Of a stretch of DNA of 64,000 nucleotides, positions 53,961 through 63,606 are shown piece by piece; within the stretch, counting starts at the first letter, position 1, and the number at the start of each line of letters is the position of its first letter. The notes beneath the pieces are model-generated. The model was given only the letters and a program-made list of their open reading frames with translations, ran no database searches and was not told where the DNA came from. Position numbers and translations under genes: made by a program. Origin of the DNA: Helianthus annuus (taxonomy: Eukaryota > Streptophyta > Magnoliopsida > Asterales > Asteraceae); contig NC_035440.2 of NCBI RefSeq assembly GCF_002127325.2, positions 76,006,982 to 76,070,981 on the forward strand, in the 5' to 3' direction.

Positions 53961-54255
53961 ATCCTAAGTGAGCTTAATTCCGTAATGGGCTTAATCAGTT
54001 ACAATCTCATGTTACACTTACACAACCAACCACATACTCATGAAATCACAAAACACTTTCATATATCACAACGTGTACATTACAAGTCAAACAAATCAAC
54101 AACTAAACAGTCGAAGTCAACGGTCAAAGTCAACGTGCATTTAATGCGAAAGTGAAAGTTGAAAGTTCGAGTTGTCACATTATCCCCAACTTAAAAGAAA
54201 TTTCGTCCCGAAATTTAGTACGTACCCACTGAGGAAGCTAGATAGGTTGCATCGT

Positions 54256-54915
54256 TCACTGGTTTTCTTGGGGTGTCACATCCTCCCCCCGTTGATCTGG
54301 AATTTCGTCTCGAAATTCCGTGGCAGTAGCTTCAGCCTCAGCAGTGGTTGTATTGGTTTCAAATAACTGGGGATACTTTTCTGTCATCTGGTCTTCGCGT
54401 TCCCAGGTGTACTCTGGGCCACGACGGGAGTTCCAACGAACTCGAACAAGAGGGATTCTCTTGTTTTTGAGGACCTTAACATCCCGGTCCGTGATTTCAA
54501 CTGGCTCCTCGACGAACTGCAACCGCTCGTCGATAGTGAGTTCCTTAAAAGGAACTATGAGGGTCTCATCTGACAGGCACTTCTTCAGATTCGACATGTG
54601 AAATACATTGTGAACTGCACCGAGTTCAGCTGGTAGGTTTAGTTTGTAGGCCACTTTGCCTATTTTCTCAATGATTTCGAACGGTCCGACGTACCGCGGA
54701 TTTAGTTTGCCCCGCTTGCCAAAACGTACCACACCCTTCCAGGGTGAGACTTTAAGTAAAACCCGGTCCCCGACCTGAAATTCCAATGGATTCCTACGCT
54801 TATCCGCGTAGGCTTTCTGACGGTCGCGTGCTGCCACCATGCGTTGTCGTATCTGTGCAATCTTTTCCGTGGCGTCCACTACAATCTCTGGACCCGTGAT
54901 CTGACTATCCCCCAC
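54256..54915 (-). CDS. pol: Gypsy-M Pol C-terminus with chromodomain
   Basis: The same frame as 54943-57147, separated by a single nonsense codon (AAA to TAA type, 54940-54942, after FEALYGR). It encodes the integrase C-terminal domain ([35 protein letters not shown]), a linker, and a chromodomain ([15 protein letters not shown] ... [19 protein letters not shown]). The last ~20 codons run through an inverted repeat, a purine tract and an LTR-start-like sequence. Tekay-type chromovirus. Confidence 0.88.
   Translation of the reverse strand: MGDSQITGPEIVVDATEKIAQIRQRMVAARDRQKAYADKRRNPLEFQVGDRVLLKVSPWKGVVRFGKRGKLNPRYVGPFEIIEKIGKVAYKLNLPAELGAVHNVFHMSNLKKCLSDETLIVPFKELTIDERLQFVEEPVEITDRDVKVLKNKRIPLVRVRWNSRRGPEYTWEREDQMTEKYPQLFETNTTTAEAEATATEFRDEIPDQRGEDVTPQENQ
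54299..54319. repeat. Inverted repeat GGAATTTCGTCTCGAAATTCC within the pol end
   Basis: A near-perfect inverted repeat followed in minus sense by CAGATCAACGGGGGGAGGA and TGTGACACC. It is the same three-part module as at 54173-54216 and 36141-36183. Confidence 0.8.
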
Positions 54916-54942
54916 CTCTGCCCAACAGAGAGGTGACCGGCA

Positions 54943-57147
54943 TTAACGCCCGTACAATGCCTCGAATGGAGCGGCTTGTATGCTGGTGTGATAACTGTTA
55001 TTGTATGAGAACTCCACCAAAGGGAGTTGTTTTTCCCAGCTGTTGCCGAAATCAATAACACATGCCCGAAGCATGTCTTCAAGAGTCTGGATCGTTCGCT
55101 CAGACTGTCCATCCGTCTGAGGATGATATGCTGTGCTCATGTCTAACCGTGAGCCGAAAGATTTATGCATCTCTTGCCATAGCTCTGACGTGAATCGTGC
55201 ATCCCGATCCGAAATGATGGAGGTGGGCACCCCGTGCCTCGAAACAACTTCTTTAAGATAAATGTCTGCGAGGGTGGAGAACTTATCCGTTTCCTTTATA
55301 GCCAGGAAGTGTGCAGACTTGGTGAGTCGATCCACAATCACCCATATGGTATCATTCCCACGCTGGGATCTGGGTAGGCCCGTAACAAAATCCATGGAAA
55401 TTTCTTCCCATTTCCATTGCGGTATCTTGGGTTGCTGAAGTAGGCTCGCTGGTTCCCGATACTCCACTTTGACTTTTGCACATGTCAAACACTTGCCGAC
55501 GTAAATAGCGATGTGGGCTTTCATGCTAGGCCACCAGTATGTTGTTTTGAGATCGTGGTACATTTTATCCGACCCTGGATGTACTGAGTAGCGAGACTTG
55601 TGTGCTTCGTCCATCACAAGCTCTCGTAAACCACCATAAAGTGGGACCCAAATACGCCCCGTTACATAGTAGGCGCCGTCTTCCTTTTGTTCCATTCGTT
55701 GCCTTGAGCCGCGTAAGGCTTCAGCCTTGACGTTTTCGGGTTTTAATGCTTCTATCTGAGCAGTTCGTATCTGTGCAGGAAGACTAGACTGAATAGTGAG
55801 TTGCAAAGCTCGTACACGCCTAGGTGTAGTATCTTTCCGACTGAGGGCATCAGCCACAACATTGGCCTTGCCTGGATGGTACTTGATGGCGCATTCATAA
55901 TCGTTCAGAAGTTCAACCCATCTTCGTTGACGCATGTTCAAATCCTTTTGCTTAAGGATATGCTCGAGACTCCTGTGATCGGTGTAAATTGTGCACTTGG
56001 TACCGTACAGGTAGTGTCGCCATATCTTAAGCGCGAAAACAACAGCTCCCAGCTCTAAATCGTGCGTCGTATAGTTCCGTTGATGAACCTTGAGTTGACG
56101 AGAAGCGTAGGCAATAACTTTATCCCGTTGCATCAATACACACCCAAGACCCTGTATCGACGCGTCACAATAAACCACAAAATCATCCGTGCCCTCTGGC
56201 AATGAGAGAATAGGTGCGCTGCAAAGCCTATCCTTTAGGTACTGAAAAGCGGTTGCCTGGGGACCTCCCCAACGGTAGGTGACACCCTTCTGTGTCAGTA
56301 GTGTAAGCGGCTGTGCGATCTTCGAAAAGTCTTTGATGAATCGTCTGTAATACCCCGCCAAACCCAAGAATTGGCGTATTTCCGTTGGTGTACGCGGTGC
56401 AGGCCAGTTCCTGATCGAATCTACCTTGGATGGATCGACATGAATCCCATCCCTGTTCACCACATGGCCTAAGAAGTGGACTTCCCGAAGCCAGAAGTCG
56501 CATTTGGAAAACTTGGCGTACAATTGCTCCTTTCGAAGAAGTTCCAAAATCAATCGTAGGTGTTGTTCGTGTTCCTCTTGACTCTTGGAGTAAATCAGAA
56601 TGTCGTCGATGAAGACAATCACAAACTTGTCTAAGTATGGCTTGCACACCCTGTTCATCAGATCCATAAATACAGCAGGCGCGTTCGTTAACCCAAATGG
56701 CATAACAAGAAACTCGTAATGACCGTAGCGAGTTCTGAATGCGGTTTTGGAGACGTCCTCATCCCGGACTCTCAGCTGATGATACCCTGACCTCAGGCCT
56801 ATCTTGGAGTAGTAACTCGACCCTTGCAACTGGTCGAATAAGTCGTCTATACGCGGAAGAGGATAACGGTTCTTCACCGTCACCTTGTTCAGTTCACGGT
56901 AGTTGATGCACATCCTGAAAGTGCCATCCTTCTTTTTCACGAAAAGTACTGGAGCTCCCCAAGGCGATGAGCTTGGACGAATAAAGCCCTTTTCCAAGAG
57001 CTCTTGTTGCTGCTTCGACAGTTCTTCCAGTTCGGTTGGAGCTAAACGATACGGTGCGCGGGCTATTGGTGCTGCTCCAGGAGCTAACTCAATCTGGAAT
57101 TCGACTTGGCGGTGAGGCGGTAAACCGGGTAAATCTTCAGGAAACAC
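54943..57147 (-). CDS. pol: Gypsy-M Pol: reverse transcriptase, RNase H, integrase
   Basis: 734 codons, Ty3/Gypsy order [22 protein letters not shown], then [17 protein letters not shown], then the motif A region where the catalytic Asp is replaced by Gly ([12 protein letters not shown], residue 117, codon GGC at 56797-56799), then [11 protein letters not shown] and FIDDILIYS. RNase [41 protein letters not shown]. Integrase: [10 protein letters not shown] ... CLTC finger, catalytic Asp in SMDFVTGLP and SDRDARF, Glu in GQSERTIQ. It ends at one nonsense codon, beyond which the frame goes on. The start shown is internal; protease lies upstream after a frameshift. Confidence 0.95.
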   Translation of the reverse strand: MFPEDLPGLPPHRQVEFQIELAPGAAPIARAPYRLAPTELEELSKQQQELLEKGFIRPSSSPWGAPVLFVKKKDGTFRMCINYRELNKVTVKNRYPLPRIDDLFDQLQGSSYYSKIGLRSGYHQLRVRDEDVSKTAFRTRYGHYEFLVMPFGLTNAPAVFMDLMNRVCKPYLDKFVIVFIDDILIYSKSQEEHEQHLRLILELLRKEQLYAKFSKCDFWLREVHFLGHVVNRDGIHVDPSKVDSIRNWPAPRTPTEIRQFLGLAGYYRRFIKDFSKIAQPLTLLTQKGVTYRWGGPQATAFQYLKDRLCSAPILSLPEGTDDFVVYCDASIQGLGCVLMQRDKVIAYASRQLKVHQRNYTTHDLELGAVVFALKIWRHYLYGTKCTIYTDHRSLEHILKQKDLNMRQRRWVELLNDYECAIKYHPGKANVVADALSRKDTTPRRVRALQLTIQSSLPAQIRTAQIEALKPENVKAEALRGSRQRMEQKEDGAYYVTGRIWVPLYGGLRELVMDEAHKSRYSVHPGSDKMYHDLKTTYWWPSMKAHIAIYVGKCLTCAKVKVEYREPASLLQQPKIPQWKWEEISMDFVTGLPRSQRGNDTIWVIVDRLTKSAHFLAIKETDKFSTLADIYLKEVVSRHGVPTSIISDRDARFTSELWQEMHKSFGSRLDMSTAYHPQTDGQSERTIQTLEDMLRACVIDFGNSWEKQLPLVEFSYNNSYHTSIQAAPFEALYGR

Positions 57148-57205
57148 CTGAGGAAAGTCACGTACAACTGGAATATCCTCCAGCTTCTTTTCCTTTGCTG
57201 ATGCA

Positions 57206-57766
57206 TCAGTGACATGTGCCAGAATTGCAGTGTGCCCCTTTCGTAAACATTTCTGCGCCTTGAACTTCGAGAGGTTCTTGACTAGAGCGAGGAATACGAA
57301 TGATCTTTTCCTTGCATAAAATCTCTGCGTGACGTTGGGACAACCAATCCATACCGATGACGACGTCGAAACTACCCAAAACTATGGGTATAAGATCAAT
57401 CGAGAAGGTCTGACCAGCTAAAATGATGCTACAACCCTTGATTACATGTGCGGCTTCTACACTTTTACCATTTGCTAACTCTACGACATGTTTGGTGTTT
57501 AGGGGTGTTGGTGTACGTTTTAACAATTTGCTCATTTTCAAGGACATATAACTTGTATCAGCACCCGAATCAAATAAGACAGTAACATAAATATCGTCGA
57601 GAAGAAACTTACCCATAACCACATTGGGATCATCCATTGCGTCACCCCGACCCAGCACAAAAGCACGACCTCGAGCTTCGTTGCCATTGTTGTTGTTGTT
57701 TCCCCCGTTGTTGTTGTTCCCGTTTCCCTGGTTATTGTTGTTGTTGCAATTCTGGTTCTGGTTCAA
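57206..57766 (-). CDS. pol: Gypsy-M protease region
   Basis: An Asn/Gly-rich linker after the second gag knuckle leads to the retropepsin-like domain with active site [13 protein letters not shown] (residues about 64-76), [12 protein letters not shown], and the [12 protein letters not shown] signature near the end. A one-base deletion near 57262 shifts the frame so that the last residues are out of phase. Normal reading ([15 protein letters not shown]) continues in the pol frame toward 57147. Confidence 0.88.
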   Translation of the reverse strand: MNQNQNCNNNNNQGNGNNNNGGNNNNNGNEARGRAFVLGRGDAMDDPNVVMGKFLLDDIYVTVLFDSGADTSYMSLKMSKLLKRTPTPLNTKHVVELANGKSVEAAHVIKGCSIILAGQTFSIDLIPIVLGSFDVVIGMDWLSQRHAEILCKEKIIRIPRSSQEPLEVQGAEMFTKGAHCNSGTCH

Positions 57767-58760
57767 TTGAGGGCAATCACGTTTGAAGTGGCCTTCAGCC
57801 CCACACTGGAAACATCCCCGGTTTCCACGCTGTGGCTGCTGCTGCTGGTTCTGTGGAGCTGGCGGTGGGAGTTACTGGTTCTGATTCGCTGGCCGTGAGC
57901 TTCTACAATCCTTAGCCTCATGACCCATCTTGAGGCATCTTTGACAACGTTCCCTGCGACATCTTCCACTGTGGTGTTTGTTGCACCTACTACACCATGG
58001 GTGAATTCCCCGATATCCACCCTGTCCCTGACTGCCTGATGATTGCTGATTCGGACTCTGGTAGTCATTTGTCTTGCGCTGCTGTGCTTGAGACTGAATA
58101 GAAACTGATCCCTTGCTGGAATCCCCCTCCCATTTTCTCTTGTTGTCACTGGGAGTAGCAGAAATAGTGACAGCAGTAGTGGTAGCACTGATGCGTTTTG
58201 GCAGCTTGTTCTGTTCCACTGCCTGATCGGTGAGTCGATGAGCAAGACGCTGAATGTCTTGGATGTTGTTGAGGTTAGCCGATGTCACGTGGCTCTGAAT
58301 CTCTGGTGCAAGCCCCTTGAGATACAACTCAATGCGCTTAACTGGAGGGTCCACCATCGTTGGACACAAGATGGCCAGTTCGTTTGACCGTTTCGTGTAA
58401 GCCTCAATCTCTGACCCCGTCATCTTCAAGTGGTATAACTCATCCTCCAACTTGTGGATGTCGTCTCGCGTGCAGTTTCTCGTTTGATCAGTTCTTTGAA
58501 ATCTTCCCAGGGTGTGGCGTTAGCAGCTGCCAACCCTAGGATCTGTACTAGCGCGTTCCACCAGGTTAGCGCAATCCCTTCCAACGTGCCAGTGGCGTAC
58601 TTGACCCTGCGAGCCTCAGGGCATTCACACATCTCAAATACCGACTTGAGCTTTTCAAACCAATGGAGGAGTCCCACTGCCCCCTCGGTGCCACTGAAAG
58701 TGCTTGGACGACAGTCCATGAAGTTCTTGAATGTGCAGACAGGTTGTGGAGCGTTTTGAC
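57767..58760 (-). pseudogene. gag: Gypsy-M gag, main exon
   Basis: Capsid part: FKNFMDCRPSTFSGTEG, LLHWFEKLKSVFEMCECPE, ALTWWNALV. A frameshift near 58455 follows, then MTGSEIEAYTKRSNELAILCP, RIELYLKGLAPEI and a knuckle region (CSRCNKHH, CQRCLKMGHEAKDC). A TAA at 57872-57874 comes next, and after it a further knuckle, CFQCGAEGHFKRDC. The role is particle formation and RNA binding. It has one frameshift and one nonsense codon only, so this copy is fairly young. Confidence 0.88.
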
Positions 58761-58859
58761 CTATTGTGCATAGAATAGGACAATGTTAAATACAAGGGTT
58801 TATTTAGGAATGTAGGATTCAAAGATCCTAGTGTGTATCCCATCCGCAGGGTATATTAC
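58761..58859 (-). other. Putative 99-bp intron in Gypsy-M gag
   Basis: In minus sense GTAATATACC ... TGCACAATAG, with stop codons inside. Removing it joins the 29-codon first exon in frame to the capsid exon (GCAG|GTCAAAAC). Confidence 0.5.
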
Positions 58860-58947
58860 CTGCTGGTGTAGCTGCAAGTGCCGCAGCTACTCGTTCATTG
58901 ATAAGTGCCGTCAACTGGGCTTGAGTCATGTTCACACGTCCAGACAT
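58860..58947 (-). CDS. gag: Gypsy-M gag first exon
   Basis: The start is at 58947 (MSGRVNMTQAQLTALI, then NERVAAALAATPA), an amphipathic Ala-rich N-terminus, ending at a possible splice donor. Confidence 0.55.
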
Positions 58948-59253
58948 GATCTTCATAGTAAAAGTAGAGTAAGTGAGAAAGGTTCGCGAGTAGTGCGATG
59001 ACAGAAGAGTGTAAGCACAGAGGTATTCTCATGTAACGACGTATAGTAGGCAATGTGAATCTAGCATACTATGAGCAAAGTTCTATATAGTTCTAGCAAG
59101 CAGGTAATAAACGTAAACCTTATTACCTAGGATGTTGAGTCTTGCACGTGGAGCGAAGCGTCGTTGTGGATCGTTGAGAGCACTGTTCTGGTTATAGTCT
59201 GGTTCTAATAAATACGTTTTTCCCATATTAAAACCAAGTTCTCTATAACCAAT
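58948..59253 (-). other. Gypsy-M leader
   Basis: About 300 bp of non-coding leader between PBS and gag start; nothing else seen. Confidence 0.6.
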
Positions 59254-59266
59254 GGCTCTGATACCA
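59254..59266 (-). other. Primer-binding site of Gypsy-M
   Basis: Minus TGGTATCAGAGCC, three bases from the LTR edge at 59270. Confidence 0.9.
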
Positions 59267-59708
59267 ATCTGTCACACCCCCAAAATCCACACGCGGAGTA
59301 CCACCGCTTGGAGGCGTGACATGACCAGGATCAAGCCATCAATCATATTGAACATAGCATAATATAAATAAGATAGTTCGTAAAACCCAATTCAATACAA
59401 TTGATGTTCTAAACCAAACATAGTATCAATAGCGGAAGCGTAATAATGAAAATCCAAAGTATGTAAGTGTAAACCCAAATTAATGTTAATTTTGATTGTT
59501 TAAACGTTTTAACATGGCATCCACGATCCATGTTCCACAACGACCTGCTCCTTCCTAGTGCAAGCTCCATAAGTACCTAAGGTCCTGCAAGGCATGCAGC
59601 AGAGAGTCAACAACTAGTTGAGTGAGTTCACAGTTAATAGTTCAGTAATAGTATAGTGTGAGTAGTAGTATGTTCGTTCGTTATGTCAAGTATCGTATTA
59701 GTTTCCAT

Positions 59709-59896
59709 CGCGGCCTCCCAGGCAGGTATGCGAAGATATTAGGGGATGTTTTTCCCAAGTATAGACTAGGTTTAATTTGTATCACGGCCTCCCAGGCAGG
59801 TGTGCGAAGATTAGTAAATTTAGTTCGCGGCCTTCCTAAGGCAGGTGTGCGAAGTCAGTCATAATATCGCGGCCAACCCTTGGCAGGTGTGCGATG
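59709..59896. repeat. Tandem CGCGGCC...GTGCGAAG repeat, second LTR
   Basis: Four units matching 52529-52719, one ending changed to gcgatgg. Confidence 0.85.
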
Positions 59897-60254
59897 GTCA
59901 GTTTAATAAGTGTTACTAGTCTAGTCGTATCTTATCGTTGGGTTCTACCATCTGAGTATACACAATAATTCATCAAATCCCATTCCCACCCGGGAACCCC
60001 ATGCCTTGGCTGTGTGAACTCACCTTGGGTTTGCTCGGTATGCTAAGTATGTGCTCGAAGTAAATCAATCATGTCCTAGGGTATGCACGTATACACAATC
60101 AGTTTGTATTCATTTTGTTCACGTATAGACGTATCACCAAGTAGCACATTGCACGTATTCAAGATTATGCAAGTCATGTTCATCATTTAACAGCGGTTAA
60201 ACATTTCAGTTAACCTTTAACAGAATTAGGCTGAGTTACTGGACAGATTATACA

Positions 60255-60435
60255 TTTGGCGAAACACATTTTGGCGAACATGTTTTGGCGAAACATGTTT
60301 TGGCGAAACACTATCTGTTTCGTCGTTGGACCCTTTGACGAAACCAAAATCCTGTTTTGTCAATAGCTCTTGGCGAAACTAAATCCTGTTTCGTCATGAG
60401 TTCTGTTTCGTGGACCAGGCAGTTTCGTCAACAAT
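60255..60435. repeat. GGCGAAAC word array, second LTR
   Basis: Same as 53085-53245 but with one additional ~20-bp unit (one base deleted in one copy). Confidence 0.85.
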
Positions 60436-60481
60436 TAATTACGTCAATCATGCCGATCGGTTACAGTATCAACACAGAAAC

Positions 60482-61715
60482 AATGCCTCAAACGGGGTAG
60501 TCTGGATACTGGTGTGGTAACTGTTGTTATACGAAAACTCCACTAACGGGAGGTGGTTTTCCCAGCCATTACCAAAGTCGATTACACATGCTCGAAGCAT
60601 GTCTTCAAGGGTTTGGATGGTGCGTTCAGACTGCCCATCCGTCTGTGGATGATACGCCGTGCTCATGTCTAATCGAGAGCCAAAGGACTTGTGCATAGCT
60701 TGCCACAATTCAGATGTAAAACGTGAGTCACGATCAGAAATGATGGAGGTTGGCACCCCGTGCCTTGATACTACTTCCTTTAGGTAGATGTCTGCTAGAG
60801 TAGAAAACTTATCCGTTTCCTTGATAGCCAGAAAATGTGCAGACTTGGTCAGTCGATCCACGATCACCCAAATGGTATCATTTCCGCGTTGAGATCTAGG
60901 CAGGCCAGTAACGAAGTCCATGGAAATTTGCTCCCATTTCCATGTCGGTAACTCTGGTTGTTGAAGTAGGCCTGATGGTTTCTGGTACTCGATTTTGACT
61001 CTCGCACAAGTCAAGCATTTACTGACGTAGGTTGCTATGTTGGCTTTCATGTGGGGCCACCAATACGTAGTCTTGAGATTGTGGTACATCTTATCCGAAC
61101 CAGGATGTACCGAGTAACGAGACTTGTGTGCTTCATCCATCACAAGCTCACATAGATTACCATAGAGTGGAACCCAGATGCGCCCTGTCATGTAATAAGC
61201 GCCGTCTTCCTTTTGCTCTAACCGTTTCCTCGATCCTCGCAAAGACTCAGCCCTGATGTTCTCTGCCTTCAATGCTTCAACCTGATCATCTCGTATCTGA
61301 GCGGGAAGACTAGAGTGAATGGTAAGCTGTAACGCACGTACATGCTTAGGTTTAGACTCCTTCCGGCTGAGGGCATCGGCCACAACATTGGCTTTGCCCG
61401 GATGATACTTGATCGCGCATTCGTAATCATTTAGAAGTTTGACCCATCGACGCTGTCACATATTCAACTCCTTCTGTTCGAAGATATGTTGGAGACTCCT
61501 GTGATCGGTGTAAATGGTGCACTTGGTACCGTACAGGTAATGTCTCCATATCTTGAGTGCGAAGAGAATAGCTCCCAGTTCCAGATCATGAGTAGTGTAG
61601 TTCCTTTCATGAACCTTAAGTTGGCGTGATGCATAAGCAATGACTTTCTCACGTTGCATCAACACACAACCAAGTCGCTGGATTGACGCGTCGCAATAAA
61701 CCACAAAATCATCGG
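60482..61715 (-). pseudogene. pol: Gypsy-N RNase H-integrase fragment
   Basis: A second copy of the Gypsy-M type pol, clearly related but diverged. RNase H ([32 protein letters not shown]) is cut by a TGA (CGA to TGA type, about 61453-61455). Integrase follows (60469-61383 open): finger [10 protein letters not shown] ... [28 protein letters not shown] intact. The left end breaks inside FEAL at the LTR junction; the right end at 61715 is the LTR-O insertion. It is part of an element that shared or recombined with the Gypsy-M LTR. Confidence 0.9.
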
Positions 61716-62544
61716 TGTGACATATGTGCTTGTAATCATTGTAAACAATTCAGTTATCAATGAAATAAAGTTATTTGATCCCAATGTTTGTTTGTTTGTG
61801 TTTGATGCTTTTCATGTTTTGACTTTTATCCAATTTCAAACTCTATATCGCTTTCTGGAGAATTATACGTAAACTGGTGTGAAAACGTAATCAGTAAACG
61901 CGACAAATACTCCGGAACATCAACTTATTCTTAACATACCTTAAATAACCTTTACATAACTTAGAAATAAATTTTGAAGGCTTTGGAATGGCAGAATCAA
62001 GTTTATTCGCTTACAGGGACTAAAATTGACAAACTGCGGAAGTATGCCAATTCGAACTGTAACGAACATTCCGGAACATGATCATAAGTTAAACACACCC
62101 TAAATATCCTTTACATAGCTTAGACATAGGCTTTGAGGGGTTCAGTGTGCTAAAATAAACTTTATGCTCATTCAGGGACTAAAAGCGTCAAAAAGTGCAT
62201 AAGTTTGCATTTTCGCGCATAACTTACGTTCTGAATACATCCGGAGATCCAAAAATTTATGTAATCATTATAATATTATGTTTTAATGATTGGCTTGTTA
62301 AAAATCCATTTGTCGCGCAATTTGGACAGTTTTTGCGTCCGTTACGACTTCCGTCGTAATTAACCGAACAACGCAATCGTACGGCTAAACGAACCGACAT
62401 CCGGCATATTTTTGAGCATGTTTCATGTTCCCTATGCTTTAACATACTTATAAAGCTTAAAAATGGGTTTGACGGGTGTTAGAAGTGCCAAAACACGACC
62501 ATACGCGCACAGGGACCTAAGCTGCCAAAACTGAAACATTGCTG

Positions 62545-62605
62545 GTCTGCAGGGTCCTTACGGACCGTATGGACCTGTTTACGGTCCGTAACCAACCCCC
62601 AGATC
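62545..62605. repeat. ACGGACCGTA/ACGGTCCGTA word cluster in LTR-O U3
   Basis: Three or four near-palindromic cggaccg or cggtccg words about 180 bp upstream of the TATA box. Confidence 0.7.
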
Positions 62606-62778
62606 AGCAGAAATGCTTTCCAGCCATTTCCAGCTGTTACCCACCTTGAGCACATGGTTTTTGGGTTTCTATGGGCTGGTTTGTGTGCCCATCAAGGTGC
62701 CAAATCAGAATGTGGCAAGTGTACGGCTTAGATCGTGCCCCCTTTTGCAAGAAACGATCTTAACGGTAGTGCTACACC

Positions 62779-62786
62779 TATAAATA
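62779..62786 (+). promoter_or_regulatory. TATA box of LTR-O
   Basis: TATAAATA in cctataaataccc; the Gypsy-J LTR has a decayed form of the same site. Confidence 0.65.
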
Positions 62787-63606
62787 CCCACCTTGCCTTG
62801 CTCATTTCCTCACATTTGAATCTGATTCAAGCTTGCTAAGTGGAAGTGTATGCTTCCTACCTGAGAGAGAATCGGATCAAATCTTGCGGGGACCTTCTGT
62901 AAGTATTCTTTCGTGCTTTTCTTTTGTTTTAGCGTTAAAGTCAAACTTTGTTTGACTTTCTGCATTGACCAGTTTATGGTCAATGCAAAGTTCGTTTGAA
63001 CTTCATAACGTGAGCGTAATCACGATGGTTATAGTCCCTAGTGACTATACCTACTGATTACCACGTTATCTACGCTCAGTGATGAGTCGTAGTTTCGGCC
63101 AAAATGCGTATTCTTGCGTATTTTGTAACCAAACTACTTGTGGGTATCAAGACCCTTTGTCTTGATACCAAACCTGTTTTTAAACCTCGTTAAACATGTT
63201 CTAACATGTTTAACTCGTCACTTTTAGAATTGTGCTTGTCTAGGGTCGTAAAGGTAAGCGATCTAAACAATCTCTTATGCTTACGAACCCGACCCATTTG
63301 GTCGATCTTTAGGATTCGACCCAACACTTTAGGTGACCATAGTTGTATAGGGAATAACCTTCCGAGGTTATACCTTATGGTCACGTCGTTTAAGTAGTTG
63401 TATGATAAGTAGTTCTTATGCCTTAGGAAAATTACCAAAATACCCTTTTCGCGCCAAAATTCATTTTAAACCTATGTAACATAATTTTTGACTTATAAAC
63501 TAATTTGGCAACAATATTAAACATGTTAACGCATATTTTACTTGTCATAGGACTAGTTAGGCATTCCGAACGCGTTTTACGCGAATGACGCGTTAAAGTA
63601 GCATAA

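Larger units (their letters stand above)
52094..54179 (-). mobile_element. 3' LTR of Gypsy-M
   Basis: Plus left end TGTCACACCCCC. The right end is at TGTCACA 54173-54179, next to an inverted repeat and purine tract in minus sense. An alternative end at 54280 has the same layout (see the findings). It contains a four-unit repeat of 'cgcggcctcccaggcaggtgtgcgaag' (52529-52719) and GGCGAAAC arrays (53085-53245, 53865-53960). Small plus-strand frames across the repeat are also open in the other LTR but have no features of genes. Confidence 0.82.
59270..60481 (-). mobile_element. 5' LTR of Gypsy-M, truncated
   Basis: The first 1.2 kb match 52094-53290 closely, with few substitutions, one 3-base deletion and one extra GGCGAAAC unit at about 60280. 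The match stops at 60481 in mid-LTR, directly fused to integrase sequence. Confidence 0.9.
61716..63606 (+). mobile_element. LTR-O, partial LTR of the Gypsy-J family (plus sense)
   Basis: Starts TGTGACATATG within the RNase H codons of Gypsy-N and matches the reverse of the Gypsy-J LTR (36147 down to about 34260), for example in 'aagtgcataagtttgcatttt' and 'gcgtccgttacgacttccgtcgtaa'. It is interrupted at 63606. A TATA box lies at 62779-62786 and an ACGGACCGTA cluster at 62545-62605. No gene. Confidence 0.8.

Noticed and set aside
54274..54280. Gypsy-M LTR edge at 54280
   Set aside because: Possible, but the pol frame reads through it to a stop and the second module at 54173-54216 matches the Gypsy-J layout better; kept as an alternative.
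32741..63606. Gypsy-J LTR and LTR-O as the two LTRs of one element
   Set aside because: They are of the same family but in opposite orientation, so they are separate insertions.
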